Shown: one piece after another, positions 15,367 through 22,705 of the stretch
Layout: each line of letters begins with the position of its first letter
Position numbering within the stretch: the first letter of the stretch is position 1
Origin: CAYLLN01 sp036496265
Lineage (GTDB): Bacteria; Planctomycetota; Planctomycetia; Pirellulales; Pirellulaceae
Assembly (NCBI GenBank): GCA_036496265.1
Contig: DASXLL010000090.1
Coordinates: 1-22,722 of the forward strand
DNA length: 22,722 nt
Reading direction: 5' to 3'
Position numbers and translations under genes: made by a program
The notes under the pieces: generated by a model
What the model saw: the letters and a program-made list of their open reading frames with translations, nothing else
Databases searched by the model: none
What the model was told of the DNA's origin: nothing

Positions 15367-16947
15367 ATGCGTTTTCTCATGCCTTCGCTGGCGTCGATCT
15401 GTCTTCTGCTATCAAGCTGCCACCAGGCTGCCGGGCCGGCCGTCGAAGTTGCTACGCAGGGCACTGTCACAAAGATCGACTCGGCCGCGACTGAAAAAAA
15501 TGGCGACCTAATCGAGGAAACCTGGGACGCTTATTCCATGCAGGGCGTCCGCGTCGGATATGCCCACACAACCGTCTCAAAAACCGAGGAAAACGGCCAG
15601 TCGCTGATCCTTACCAAGAGCCAAATCCATCTCAGTTTCACCCGTTCCGGCCAAACGATCGTTCAAGAGATGACGATGACAAGCTGCGACACAGCCGACG
15701 GCCGCCTGGTGCGGTTCGAAAGCCGCATGAACGCGAGTGTGGGCGACGTCGTTTCCATCGGCGCCGTTCGCGGCAACGAGCTCGGCATCGATACTACGAC
15801 GCTCGGACGCACGCACTCCCAAAAAATCCCTTGGCAACCGGAATGGGGCGGCTTATTCGCCACCGACCAATCGCTGCGTAAAAAGCCGCTCAAACCGGGC
15901 GAAAAGCGCACGATCCGCAGCCTTTCGCCCGATTGCAGCCGCGCAGCAGATACGCATTTTGCTGCTCTGGACTACGAAACCGTCGATTTAACTGGTGACA
16001 CCGTAACCCGAAGCGTAAGCGAGGGAAATCGCCGGCAAAAATTGCTCAAAATCAACTGCATCCTCGAACTCGGTCCCCAGAAAATCGACTCCGTCGTTTG
16101 GACCAACGATCAAGGCGAAGTCCTCAAAACCGTCGTCCCCGGCTTACAGCAAGAAGTCGTTCGCACCACGAAAGCCGACGCCCTCAAGCCGGCCGACGCC
16201 AAGTTTGATCTGCTGGTCGCATCGACTGTCCCACTGAAGCAGGAACTGCCCAATGCTCACACGACCCGGCGGGCCGTTTATCGGGCTCACCTCAAATCCG
16301 GTCAAATCGCCGGCTTATTCGATCATGGCCTGTCGCAACAGGTTGCTCCTCTCGACGAGCAAACGGCGCAGATCACGGTCAGTGCAATCCGGCCAAACCA
16401 TCCCGCGAAGATTGATCCAGCGATTAAGGTGGCTCCACCGACTTCGGAAGACGTTTCACCGAGCAACTTCATCCAATCCGACGACATCGTCATCACCCAA
16501 ATGGCCGCCCGCGTCGCGCCCACCGAAACCGACCCTTGGAAAACCGCCTGCGCCCTCGAAAAATTCGTCGCCGAAACGGTCCACGACAAAAACTTCTCGA
16601 CCGCCTTTGCCACCGCCGCCGAAGTCGCCCGCTCCCTCGAAGGCGACTGCACCGAGCACGCTGTCCTTCTCACCGCCCTGCTTCGCGTCAAAAAAATCCC
16701 CGCCCGCACCGCCTTCGGCCTCGTCTATTACCCGCCCTATCACGGCTTCGACTACCACATGTGGACCGAAGCCTGGATCACCGACCGCTGGATTCCCCTC
16801 GACGCCACCCTCGGCATTGGCGGCATCGGCGCCGACCACATCAAGCTCGGCCACTCCTCCCTCTCCACCGGCACCCCCATGTCCGACCTCCTCGGCGTCA
16901 TCCAAGCCTTCGGGCGGTTGGAATTAGAATTGCTCGAAGTTGAATGA
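15367..16947 (+). CDS. Transglutaminase-like domain lipoprotein
   Basis: The 526-residue product has a lipoprotein signal (LLLSSC, lipid-attachment Cys18), so it should be anchored in a membrane facing the periplasm. The N-terminal two thirds is a beta-rich region without a named match. The C-terminal third is a transglutaminase-like (papain-fold) domain with a complete triad: Cys428 in LEGDCTEHA, His464 in DYHMWTEAW and Asp479 in IPLDATLG. Such bacterial domains are presumed proteases or cross-linkers; the substrate is unknown. A TTG at 15313 would extend the frame, but the ATG at 15367 starts the signal peptide. Residues 213-220 (VTRSVSEG) are encoded by an interspersed repeat. The esterase gene converges from the right, 102 bp away. 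Confidence 0.88.
   Translation: MRFLMPSLASICLLLSSCHQAAGPAVEVATQGTVTKIDSAATEKNGDLIEETWDAYSMQGVRVGYAHTTVSKTEENGQSLILTKSQIHLSFTRSGQTIVQEMTMTSCDTADGRLVRFESRMNASVGDVVSIGAVRGNELGIDTTTLGRTHSQKIPWQPEWGGLFATDQSLRKKPLKPGEKRTIRSLSPDCSRAADTHFAALDYETVDLTGDTVTRSVSEGNRRQKLLKINCILELGPQKIDSVVWTNDQGEVLKTVVPGLQQEVVRTTKADALKPADAKFDLLVASTVPLKQELPNAHTTRRAVYRAHLKSGQIAGLFDHGLSQQVAPLDEQTAQITVSAIRPNHPAKIDPAIKVAPPTSEDVSPSNFIQSDDIVITQMAARVAPTETDPWKTACALEKFVAETVHDKNFSTAFATAAEVARSLEGDCTEHAVLLTALLRVKKIPARTAFGLVYYPPYHGFDYHMWTEAWITDRWIPLDATLGIGGIGADHIKLGHSSLSTGTPMSDLLGVIQAFGRLELELLEVE
16003..16026. repeat. Interspersed repeat inside the transglutaminase-like gene
   Basis: The sequence AACCCGAAGCGTAAGCGAGG, translated as TRSVSEG, is a short element that I recall recurring within and between planctomycete genes. 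It lies in frame in the region between the N-terminal part and the catalytic domain. Confidence 0.6.
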
Positions 16948-16955
16948 TTGTGGGG

Positions 16956-16976
16956 TAGGGCATCCTGCCTGCCCTA
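16956..16976. terminator. Hairpin between convergent genes
   Basis: TAGGGCA (16956-16962) pairs with TGCCCTA (16970-16976) around a 7-nt loop, 8 bp after the stop of the transglutaminase-like gene and 73 bp from the end of the esterase gene. The position suits a bidirectional terminator, but no clear U-run follows on either strand, so it could instead be a hairpin repeat. Confidence 0.35.
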
Positions 16977-17049
16977 ATAAAAATGAGCCACGCGGGCAGC
17001 TCGCACTCGCGGCCGTATCGTCGCCGAATCGAGACCGTGCGCAGCGCTG

Positions 17050-17826
17050 TTACTTTTTTCGTTGCGCAAAAAGCCAAGCGTAAAGCTCGGGGTTGCTATA
17101 CGTTTGCGACCAACTGTTATGGGCCACGCCGGGGTATTCGGTGTACTTGGGCTCGCCGCCCGCGGCTTTGAGGGCCTCAATCATCTCCCGCGACCGCTCG
17201 ACGGGAACGGTCGGGTCGTCGGCGCCGTGAAAGGCCCAGATGGGGACGTTTTTCATCGTGGGAGCGGAAGCCGGGTCGCCGCCGCCACAAATGGGCGCCG
17301 CGGCTGCAAAGAGCTCGGGTCGTTTCGCGAGCGCGTCCCAGGTGCCGTAGCCGCCCATCGAGAGACCGGTGATATAGATTCGATTGTCGTCGATGGGAAA
17401 CTCTTTGCGCAGCGCTTCGGTCGCTTTCAGCACGGCGGAGAGCTCGATGGTTAGCTGGCCTGCTGGTGTCTCGGTTTTGGCCAGGCGTGGAATGCCGCCC
17501 CAGGCTTCACCCCTCGGACATTGCGGTGCAATCACGAAGGCCGGGTATTTGGCCATGACCTCATCCGAGGCGAAATCATTCATTCCGTGAATGAGTTGCT
17601 TTTCGTTGTCATCGCCGCGCTCGCCGGCGCCGTGCAAAAAAATAACGAGCGGATATTTTTCATTGGCGTCAATCGATTTGGGTTTGAGCAAGCGATAGGG
17701 GAGCACGTAATCGCCGTCTTGAAAGGTACGAGCCTCACAGCGATCGAGTGCGTTAGCAGCGACGGCGAATTGTGGCATGGGGAAAATCAGGGCACAGGCC
17801 CAAACGAAGTTGCGAACACGACCCAT
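17050..17826 (-). CDS. Exported alpha/beta-hydrolase esterase (dienelactone hydrolase/PHB depolymerase-like)
   Basis: The 258-residue product has a signal peptide (residues 1-24, ending QFAVAANA) and an alpha/beta-hydrolase fold. The oxyanion-hole segment is LVIFLHGAGERGDD. The nucleophile Ser156 is in GLSMGG. The acid is probably Asp204 in HGADDPTVPV, and the base His236 is in YPGVAHNSW. This pattern matches the carboxylesterase/phospholipase and feruloyl-esterase-like proteins common in planctomycetes; the substrate is unknown but is probably an ester on a plant or algal polymer. A TTG at 17910 extends the frame, but the ATG at 17826 starts the signal peptide, with a modest TTGGAA about 10 bases upstream. 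Confidence 0.87.
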   Translation of the reverse strand: MGRVRNFVWACALIFPMPQFAVAANALDRCEARTFQDGDYVLPYRLLKPKSIDANEKYPLVIFLHGAGERGDDNEKQLIHGMNDFASDEVMAKYPAFVIAPQCPRGEAWGGIPRLAKTETPAGQLTIELSAVLKATEALRKEFPIDDNRIYITGLSMGGYGTWDALAKRPELFAAAAPICGGGDPASAPTMKNVPIWAFHGADDPTVPVERSREMIEALKAAGGEPKYTEYPGVAHNSWSQTYSNPELYAWLFAQRKK

Positions 17827-18290
17827 CAAAACGTTCCAAATGGCAAAAGGCGATTTACTTCGCCGCAATTTTGTCAGCCACCGGTTGGGGCGGAAGCAAA
17901 AATCTGGCAAGTTCTAGACTTTATCTTTTCAGACCCGATCGTTCCAGGCACGGAGGTCGCCAACAAGTCGACTAGGCCTCAATCGTCGTGCCGCCTACGT
18001 CGCTCTTCAACTTGACATTTACAATGCATCACGCGCCTGAAAGACAAAAGTATCCGCATGAGCCTATAGATGATGCGAATAGGCGATTGGACCCAAGGTT
18101 TCCGGTGTGCTATCCGTCATCCCCTGAAAAACCAACCGAAAACTGACCTCAGAGCGACTTCAGCCGCCCTAGACACCCTGCCGAAAAACATAGTAAGCTG
18201 TTAGGCTTTCACTAGTTGCGACAAAACAAACGCGGCCAGTCGGTAACACGAAGCGCCAGTGTCGGTTTTCATTCCTCGTTGGGAGGCCCA
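17827..18290. other. Divergent intergenic region between esterase and rpsU
   Basis: No gene is supported. It should hold promoters for the esterase (minus) and for rpsU (plus). A TTGACA occurs at 18012-18017, but no matching -10 box lies at normal spacing, so no promoter is assigned. The segment around 18240-18270, in the rpsU leader, contains GGTAACACGAAGCGCCAGTG, which resembles the repeat seen at 16003-16026. Confidence 0.45.
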
Positions 18291-18488
18291 ATGGTTAAGT
18301 TGATTGTTCGGGATAAAGAAAGCATTCAGGAAGCCGTCCGCCGCTTCCGCAAGCTGGTCGAACGCAGCGGCATTAAGAAGGAAATGCGCCGCCGCGAGTA
18401 TTACGAAAAGCCCAGCGAAATCCGCCGCCGCGCCCGTCTCCGCGCCGAACGCCGCGCCCGCCGACCCACCGTCAAGCCGGGGCTGTAA
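18291..18488 (+). CDS. rpsU: Small ribosomal subunit protein bS21
   Basis: The 65-residue, strongly basic product begins MVKLIVRDKESIQEAVRRFR and continues with KLVERSGIKKEMRRREYYEKPSEIR, the standard bS21 pattern. bS21 joins the 30S subunit near the mRNA anti-Shine-Dalgarno region and helps initiation. An ideal ribosome site, GGGAGG, lies 5 bases before the ATG; the upstream in-frame extension to 18216 is leader. It is a single gene, ending 23 bp from the facing response regulator gene. Confidence 0.95.
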   Translation: MVKLIVRDKESIQEAVRRFRKLVERSGIKKEMRRREYYEKPSEIRRRARLRAERRARRPTVKPGL

Positions 18489-18511
18489 CGTACGGTAAGC
18501 TGTCAGCTTGC

Positions 18512-18973
18512 CTATCTCATCTTTGCAGTGAGCTGATCGCGACGAGCAGTCAGCTCGTTGCCACGGCGCCCGTCGCCATCAAAAACCATCGCGGCCGCTT
18601 CTTCGCTCTGCAGCACGGCTTCAACCCGAGCAAACAGCTCGCGCGGGCTGAACGGTTTGCCGATTAAGCAACGAATGCCGTATTGCGACTGCAATTGTTG
18701 CGACGACAGTTCGAAGCCCTTCGCGCTGAGCATGATGATCGGCAAGTGAGCCGTCGCCGGAGTCTGACGAATCTTCTCCGCGAGTCCCAGGCCGCTCAGC
18801 CGCGGCATCTGGCAATCGGTGACGACAATATCCGGCATCTGCTCGCAGATCCGCTCCCAGCCCTGCTGGCCATCCATCGCGCAAACGACATCGTAGCCCC
18901 CGCGCTTGAAGATGAATTCCGCCGCACGCAGAATATGCGCCTCGTCGTCACACAGCAAAATTCGCTTCGTCAT
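18512..18973 (-). CDS. Single-domain response regulator (CheY-like receiver)
   Basis: The 153-residue product is a receiver domain with a short tail and no DNA-binding domain. The acidic pair Asp9-Asp10, phospho-acceptor Asp53 in IVVTDCQMP, Ser83 in IIMLSAKG and Lys106-Pro107 in IGKPFSP are all in place, so it should be phosphorylatable. About 30 charged residues follow the receiver. The ATG at 18973 has AGGAAAG about 10 bases upstream; the extension to 19078 is judged non-coding. No histidine kinase is nearby, so its partner and output are unknown. Confidence 0.9.
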   Translation of the reverse strand: MTKRILLCDDEAHILRAAEFIFKRGGYDVVCAMDGQQGWERICEQMPDIVVTDCQMPRLSGLGLAEKIRQTPATAHLPIIMLSAKGFELSSQQLQSQYGIRCLIGKPFSPRELFARVEAVLQSEEAAAMVFDGDGRRGNELTARRDQLTAKMR

Positions 18974-19342
18974 TGGCGACTTTCCTGCTCCGCTTATCGC
19001 TAACCGCGCATAACGTCCGACCGCGGTGTGCAACGATGCGCACCGATGACTCGCCTTCCGGTCGAACCGACCAGCCACAGCAACCGTAGGTCAGCCGAGG
19101 GGGTTGTCCAAAGGCCCCGCAAGGTGGTTATCCGCAAATCAAACGTTCCCAGTGGCAAACGACTGTCCCCTCTCCCTTTGGGAGAGGGTTAGGGTGAGGG
19201 TCTTAACGATTCTCCGGCGGTCAGCGGGCCATGCAGCGAGCCTGCGACGTTCAGCCGCCCATATTCCCCCACTGCTTCCGCACCGATACGATGCCGCAAA
19301 GCCGATCAACATTCCGACTGTTCCGACCGAAGGACTCGCACC
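18974..19342. other. Divergent intergenic region between response regulator and lipoprotein
   Basis: No gene is supported. It should hold promoters for both flanking genes. It contains the hairpin repeat at 19168-19200. The plus-strand gene's AAGGA ribosome site lies at the right end. Confidence 0.5.
19168..19200. repeat. CCCTCTCCC hairpin repeat
   Basis: CCCTCTCCC (19168-19176) pairs perfectly with GGGAGAGGG (19180-19188) across TTT, and is followed by TTAGGGTGAGGG. From memory, this is one of the most widespread interspersed bacterial hairpin repeats. It lies between divergent genes. Confidence 0.7.
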
Positions 19343-19912
19343 ATGCATAACAATCGCATCAGCTTTGGACTGGCGTTTTCCTCGTTCCCACGCTCTGCGT
19401 GGGAACGCACTGCACTGACGCTTCGCGTCATTCGAATCGCGGGCCTGCCCCTCGCCGCGCTCCTCGCCCTAGCTCTCACCGGCTGTCCCCACGCCAACCA
19501 CAGCGAAAAGCCCGTCACCAAAGACGATCACGGCCACGAGCATCACCACCACGGCCCGCACAACGGCCATCTCATGGAAATCAACGGCGAAGAATATCAC
19601 GCCGAATGGACGCACGACGAAAGCGGCAAGGTCACGTTCTACATCCTCGACAGCGAAGCCAAAAAAGAAGTTCCCATCGCCGCCGACGAGATCACCATCG
19701 ACGTCAAAATCGGCGACAATCCTCCCAAAACCTACAAGCTCGCCGCCATCAACCCACAAGACGGCAAATCAGCCGCGTTTGAAATCACCGACAAGCAATT
19801 CGAAGCCCTCTTCGACCAACTCAAAAGCTCCGGCCTCACGCTAACGCTCCACGTCAACATCAACGGCAAACAATTCGACGAGCCCATCAAAGAACACGAG
19901 CATGAACATTGA
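19343..19912 (+). CDS. His-rich lipoprotein
   Basis: The 189-residue product has a lipoprotein signal ending LALALTGC (Cys48). A histidine-rich stretch follows (DDHGHEHHHHGPHNGH, residues ~60-75), then a small beta-rich domain (MEINGEEYHAEWTHDESGKV; PIAADEITIDVKIGDNPPKT) and a His/Glu tail (EHEHEH). The histidines suggest binding of zinc, copper or nickel at the cell surface. The domain resembles proteins found beside CusB/CzcB efflux genes, but no efflux gene is here. AAGGA lies 9 bases before the ATG, supporting this start. The n-region is unusually long because a hairpin repeat (19383-19407) is translated within it as SFPRSAWERT. A creatininase-like gene follows 57 bp later and may be co-transcribed. 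Confidence 0.82.
   Translation: MHNNRISFGLAFSSFPRSAWERTALTLRVIRIAGLPLAALLALALTGCPHANHSEKPVTKDDHGHEHHHHGPHNGHLMEINGEEYHAEWTHDESGKVTFYILDSEAKKEVPIAADEITIDVKIGDNPPKTYKLAAINPQDGKSAAFEITDKQFEALFDQLKSSGLTLTLHVNINGKQFDEPIKEHEHEH
19383..19407. repeat. 11-bp stem hairpin repeat in the lipoprotein signal region
   Basis: CGTTCCCACGC (19383-19393) and GCGTGGGAACG (19397-19407) are perfect complements around TCT. A second small hairpin, TGACG-CTTCG-CGTCA, follows at about 19417-19431. I recall this element, which translates as SFPRSAWER, in many bacterial genomes. Confidence 0.75.
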
Positions 19913-19969
19913 ACTCATTGGTCATTCGTCATTTGATATCCGACTCATGATCGCTTTCGGAGTGTTCCC

Positions 19970-20803
19970 ATGAGCATTGCCTCCGTCACCATTGCATTCA
20001 TCGCTCTCTCCGCCGCTCCCGATCCCATCCGCCCCGATCCCAACTTTCCTCGGCCGATCGCGGCGGTCGATTCGGTGTTCATCGAAGACCTCACCTGGAT
20101 GGAAGTTCGCGATGCGCTGAAAGCCGGCGTCGACACGGTGATCGTTCCCACCGGCGGCGTCGAGCAAAATGGCCCGTACCTCGTCACCGGCAAGCACAAC
20201 GTCGTGCTCCGCGGCACCACCGAAGCGATCGCTCGCAAACTCGGCCAGACGCTCGTCGCCCCGATCGTGCCTTTCGTCCCCGAAGGCGACATCGATCCTC
20301 CCTCGCTGCACATGCTCTATCCTGGCACAATCAGCGTCAGCGAAGCGACTTTTCAAGTCCTTCTCACCGACATCTGCTCCTCGCTCAAAACTCACGGCTT
20401 CCAAAAAATCGTGCTCATCGGCGACAGCGGCGGCAACCAAGCCGGCATGAAAGCCGTCGCCGCCGCGCTTTCGACCAAGTGGAAAACCACCGGCTGCCAA
20501 ATCGTCTTCATCCCCGAGTACTACAGCGCCGCGTCGACAGATAAATTCGTTACCAAATGGCTCGAAAGCCAAGGTCTCAAAGAAGTCTCCGAAGGCCTCC
20601 ACGACGATTTCACCATGGAAGCCACCATGCTCGCCATCGATCCCACGTCCATCCGCATGCAACAGCGCCTCCCCGCCGGCAACTTCCGCATCAACGGCAT
20701 CGACCTCTCCCCGCCCGAAAAAACCATCGCCATCGGCAAACAAATCATCGACGTCCGCGCCGGCACCACTGTCCAAGCCATTCAAAAAGCCCTAAGCCGC
20801 TAG
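19970..20803 (+). CDS. Creatininase-fold protein, exported, atypical metal site
   Basis: The 277-residue product has a short signal-like N-terminus (MSIASVTIAFIALSAAP) and the creatininase/MftE-like amidohydrolase fold. Family landmarks are IVPTGGVEQNGPYLVTGKHN (59-77), APIVPFVPEGD, YPGTISVS and IGDSGGNQAGM (150-160). In typical members the first two landmarks read EQHGPHLPLGTD and NGHGGN, supplying His and Asp metal ligands. Here Glu65 is kept, but the expected His is Asn67, the Asp position is Lys75/His76 and the His of NGHGGN is Ser153. His211, Asp212 and Glu217 in GLHDDFTMEA may contribute instead. So it is either a distinct subfamily with different metal chemistry or a non-catalytic relative. 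GGAG lies 7 bases before the ATG. Confidence 0.82.
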   Translation: MSIASVTIAFIALSAAPDPIRPDPNFPRPIAAVDSVFIEDLTWMEVRDALKAGVDTVIVPTGGVEQNGPYLVTGKHNVVLRGTTEAIARKLGQTLVAPIVPFVPEGDIDPPSLHMLYPGTISVSEATFQVLLTDICSSLKTHGFQKIVLIGDSGGNQAGMKAVAAALSTKWKTTGCQIVFIPEYYSAASTDKFVTKWLESQGLKEVSEGLHDDFTMEATMLAIDPTSIRMQQRLPAGNFRINGIDLSPPEKTIAIGKQIIDVRAGTTVQAIQKALSR

Positions 20804-20826
20804 TCTCAGGGACGAGCCAGGAACTT

Positions 20827-20851
20827 CGGCGGGGTCGGGAGACCCGCGCCG
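20827..20851. terminator. Hairpin after the creatininase-like gene
   Basis: CGGCGGGGTC pairs with GACCCGCGCCG (one bulged base) around a GGGA loop, 24 bp after the stop codon. No T-run follows, so it may be a terminator of weak type or an interspersed hairpin. Confidence 0.35.
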
Positions 20852-20934
20852 ACTCTGTTGGACGCTTGCCAACGTGATGGCGATCTTCACTGATCGTCGG
20901 ACGTGGCCATGCGAACCCCTCCAGGTTTCATCGC

Positions 20935-21459
20935 TTACGTCAGCAATGTACGCAAGTTGGCAGAAATCACGGCCTTCATGTTGTTGATAAATTCAACATG
21001 TTCTTCGTCGCGCTCACGCAGTTCTCCGCACGCCATGGAATAAACGAGAAAGTCAACGGCGGTGACAAGGCGACCATCGTCCTGATTATCCACCACGAAC
21101 CGTTTATAGAAGGGATGCTCGATGTTCCACCTAATGACCACGGTTCGACCTTCAAGATCGCACTCGAAGATCTGCCCATTTGGTCCGAGCCGCTGCTTCA
21201 GAAATCGACACCCCGCGGCAACGCCACTGCGCTGTGTGCTGCGAAAGTTCTTTCGCTCGCTGCCCTTCGGTTGATCAGTAGGACGAACTCGTCCATTCTT
21301 ATCGGTTCGTGGCCCCCGACGCTCGACAACCGCCTTTGGCGTCATTAAAAGGCGGCTCTTTTCCGTAATAGCCTTTGAGGCCTGTTCGTGAAACTTATCC
21401 TGCTCTGCAGAAGTGGCTTCCACCCCGCGACCAGATTCGAGCCTCTTAATCGCCGTACA
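20935..21459 (-). pseudogene. C-terminal part of the GHKL ATPase beyond an in-frame TAG
   Basis: After the TAG at 21460-21462 the same frame stays open for 174 codons. The first 12 codons (CTAIKRLESGRG) run without a start into a GTG at 21423, and the rest ends ISANLRTLLT. The region is charged and helical at first (EQDKFHEQASKAITEKSR). It then forms a compact domain with RLGPNGQIFECDLEGRTVVI, NIEHPFYKRFVVDNQDDGRL and DFLVYSMACGELRERDEEH, which I associate with the C-terminus of bacterial GHKL ATPases of this kind. No ribosome site precedes the GTG. I read it as the rest of one gene of about 511 codons, split by a nonsense change. It could instead be read through, or be a separate downstream gene; those are less likely. 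Confidence 0.65.
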
Positions 21460-22470
21460 CTATGCACGTAGATGCTGGCCGAGTTTGTCTTGAATCGACT
21501 GATCGAACACCACGGTGCGTTTCGTGAATTCAATGCCAACGTATTTGTCTAGATTGCCGGAGAGGAAGATCTCACCGCGCATTCGGTTGAAGTCGTTGTG
21601 CTTTGAGAAGTAGTCTAAAGTGGCGGAACGCTGGATCTGCCGATTGTTACGCATCAGGTAGAACCCCTGATGCTGCAGTGCCTTTGACAGCCGATTTTCG
21701 CCTGCGGCAAAGTCGGGCGGGATGAGTGCGATACGGACCCGAATCTGTTCGGTGGACTTGTCGGGACCGTCTCCCAACTCGATTGGGTATAGCTCATCCG
21801 AATAAATAGTCGTGTCTGGATCGTCCAACATCAGCGGGTCAACGGCACCAACAGCCTCACCGTTGATGCTGATCAACTTTCCAGCCAATAAGAAATGACG
21901 ATGAACCTCGCCGAGGTGCTTACGCAAGACGTTTACGAACTGTGTGGTATTGCGGTTTGTTAGCGCATCTGTCTTAGTCAGAATGACTAACGTACCGGAT
22001 TCCGCGTCGCCAATTTTCGCATCCAATAGACGTTTCTCGTCGTCATTACTTGCCGCTAAGTGCTTGCAGAAGTTGTTCGTGCGTTGAATCTCGTCGACAT
22101 CGACGATGCTGGTGTAGTACTCACCATTCTGCTTGGTGATGACCTGTGTCCGCCGCGAAAGCGAGAGCCCAGCAGTCACAAGGCCCATCCCAAATTTGCC
22201 GAGGTCAGTGGCAGCGTCACGCTCGGTAAGGGAGCCAAGGCGAAGTGCCTGATCGAGCGTATCTTGATCCATGCCGCTCCCATCGTCAGCAATCATAATC
22301 TCAAAATCATCGCGGGCCTTTGAAATCTCGATCGATGCCCTGCTGGCCTCCGCGTCAAACGAGTTGTCCAAAAGGTCCGCGATAGCCTCGTAATTGCTGT
22401 AGCCGATATGGCGAAGCGACTCGATCAACCGCGATGGGTTAGGGTCGTTCGGCTTGTCAAATGCGATCAT
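21460..22470 (-). CDS. GHKL (HSP90/MORC-like) ATP-binding protein, N-terminal part
   Basis: This 336-residue ORF carries the Bergerat ATP-binding fold. The N-box is in YEAIADLLDNSFDA (Glu28 to Asn36), the G1 box in IADDGSGMD (Asp63, Gly64, Gly66) and the G2 box in GKFGMGLVTAG (Gly91, Gly94, Gly96). The following transducer-like part (TLVILTKTD; EVHRHFLLAGKLISING; ENRLSKALQHQGFYLMRNNRQI) is like MORC and other bacterial HSP90-like ATPases. The Glu of the N-box and the glycines are intact, so ATP binding should be possible. The ATG at 22470 has AAGGAG 7 bases upstream, fixing the start. The ORF ends at a TAG after GQHLRA, but the same frame continues downstream, so the protein is probably truncated. 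Such ATPases are often found near restriction or defence genes. Confidence 0.85.
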   Translation of the reverse strand: MIAFDKPNDPNPSRLIESLRHIGYSNYEAIADLLDNSFDAEASRASIEISKARDDFEIMIADDGSGMDQDTLDQALRLGSLTERDAATDLGKFGMGLVTAGLSLSRRTQVITKQNGEYYTSIVDVDEIQRTNNFCKHLAASNDDEKRLLDAKIGDAESGTLVILTKTDALTNRNTTQFVNVLRKHLGEVHRHFLLAGKLISINGEAVGAVDPLMLDDPDTTIYSDELYPIELGDGPDKSTEQIRVRIALIPPDFAAGENRLSKALQHQGFYLMRNNRQIQRSATLDYFSKHNDFNRMRGEIFLSGNLDKYVGIEFTKRTVVFDQSIQDKLGQHLRA

Positions 22471-22705
22471 GCTAAATCTCCTTGTGCTCGATGTGCGATA
22501 CACCAAGCGAAATGCGGGACATGAGCATGGCGCAACAAAAAACGCCACGTCTCGTGAAGACCTGGCGCAGAAAACGCGCATCAGCAACGCAGCGAAGGCG
22601 AACAATGCCGCCGTTTAGAGCCTATCCGAGAAGTGATCTCGACGCAGTTTCGCCATTCCTCGTAGATTCAGGGATTCCCTTGTCCCTTGTTTTAGGAGTG
22701 CCGGC
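22471..22705. promoter_or_regulatory. Probable divergent promoter region
   Basis: The 235 bp between the ATPase start (minus) and a possible plus-strand start contain no convincing gene; the upstream extension of the ATPase frame is Cys/Phe-rich and unlike coding sequence. A small inverted repeat CGAGA / TCTCG lies near 22629-22643. No -35/-10 pair is clear. Confidence 0.35.

Noticed and set aside
16456..16927. Pro/Arg/Ser-rich and Gly-rich ORFs in other frames of the transglutaminase-like gene
   Set aside because: They are shadows of the catalytic domain, whose triad is intact in the main frame.
18012..18017. TTGACA as a -35 box
   Set aside because: No -10-like hexamer follows at 16-18 bp, so it cannot be called a promoter.
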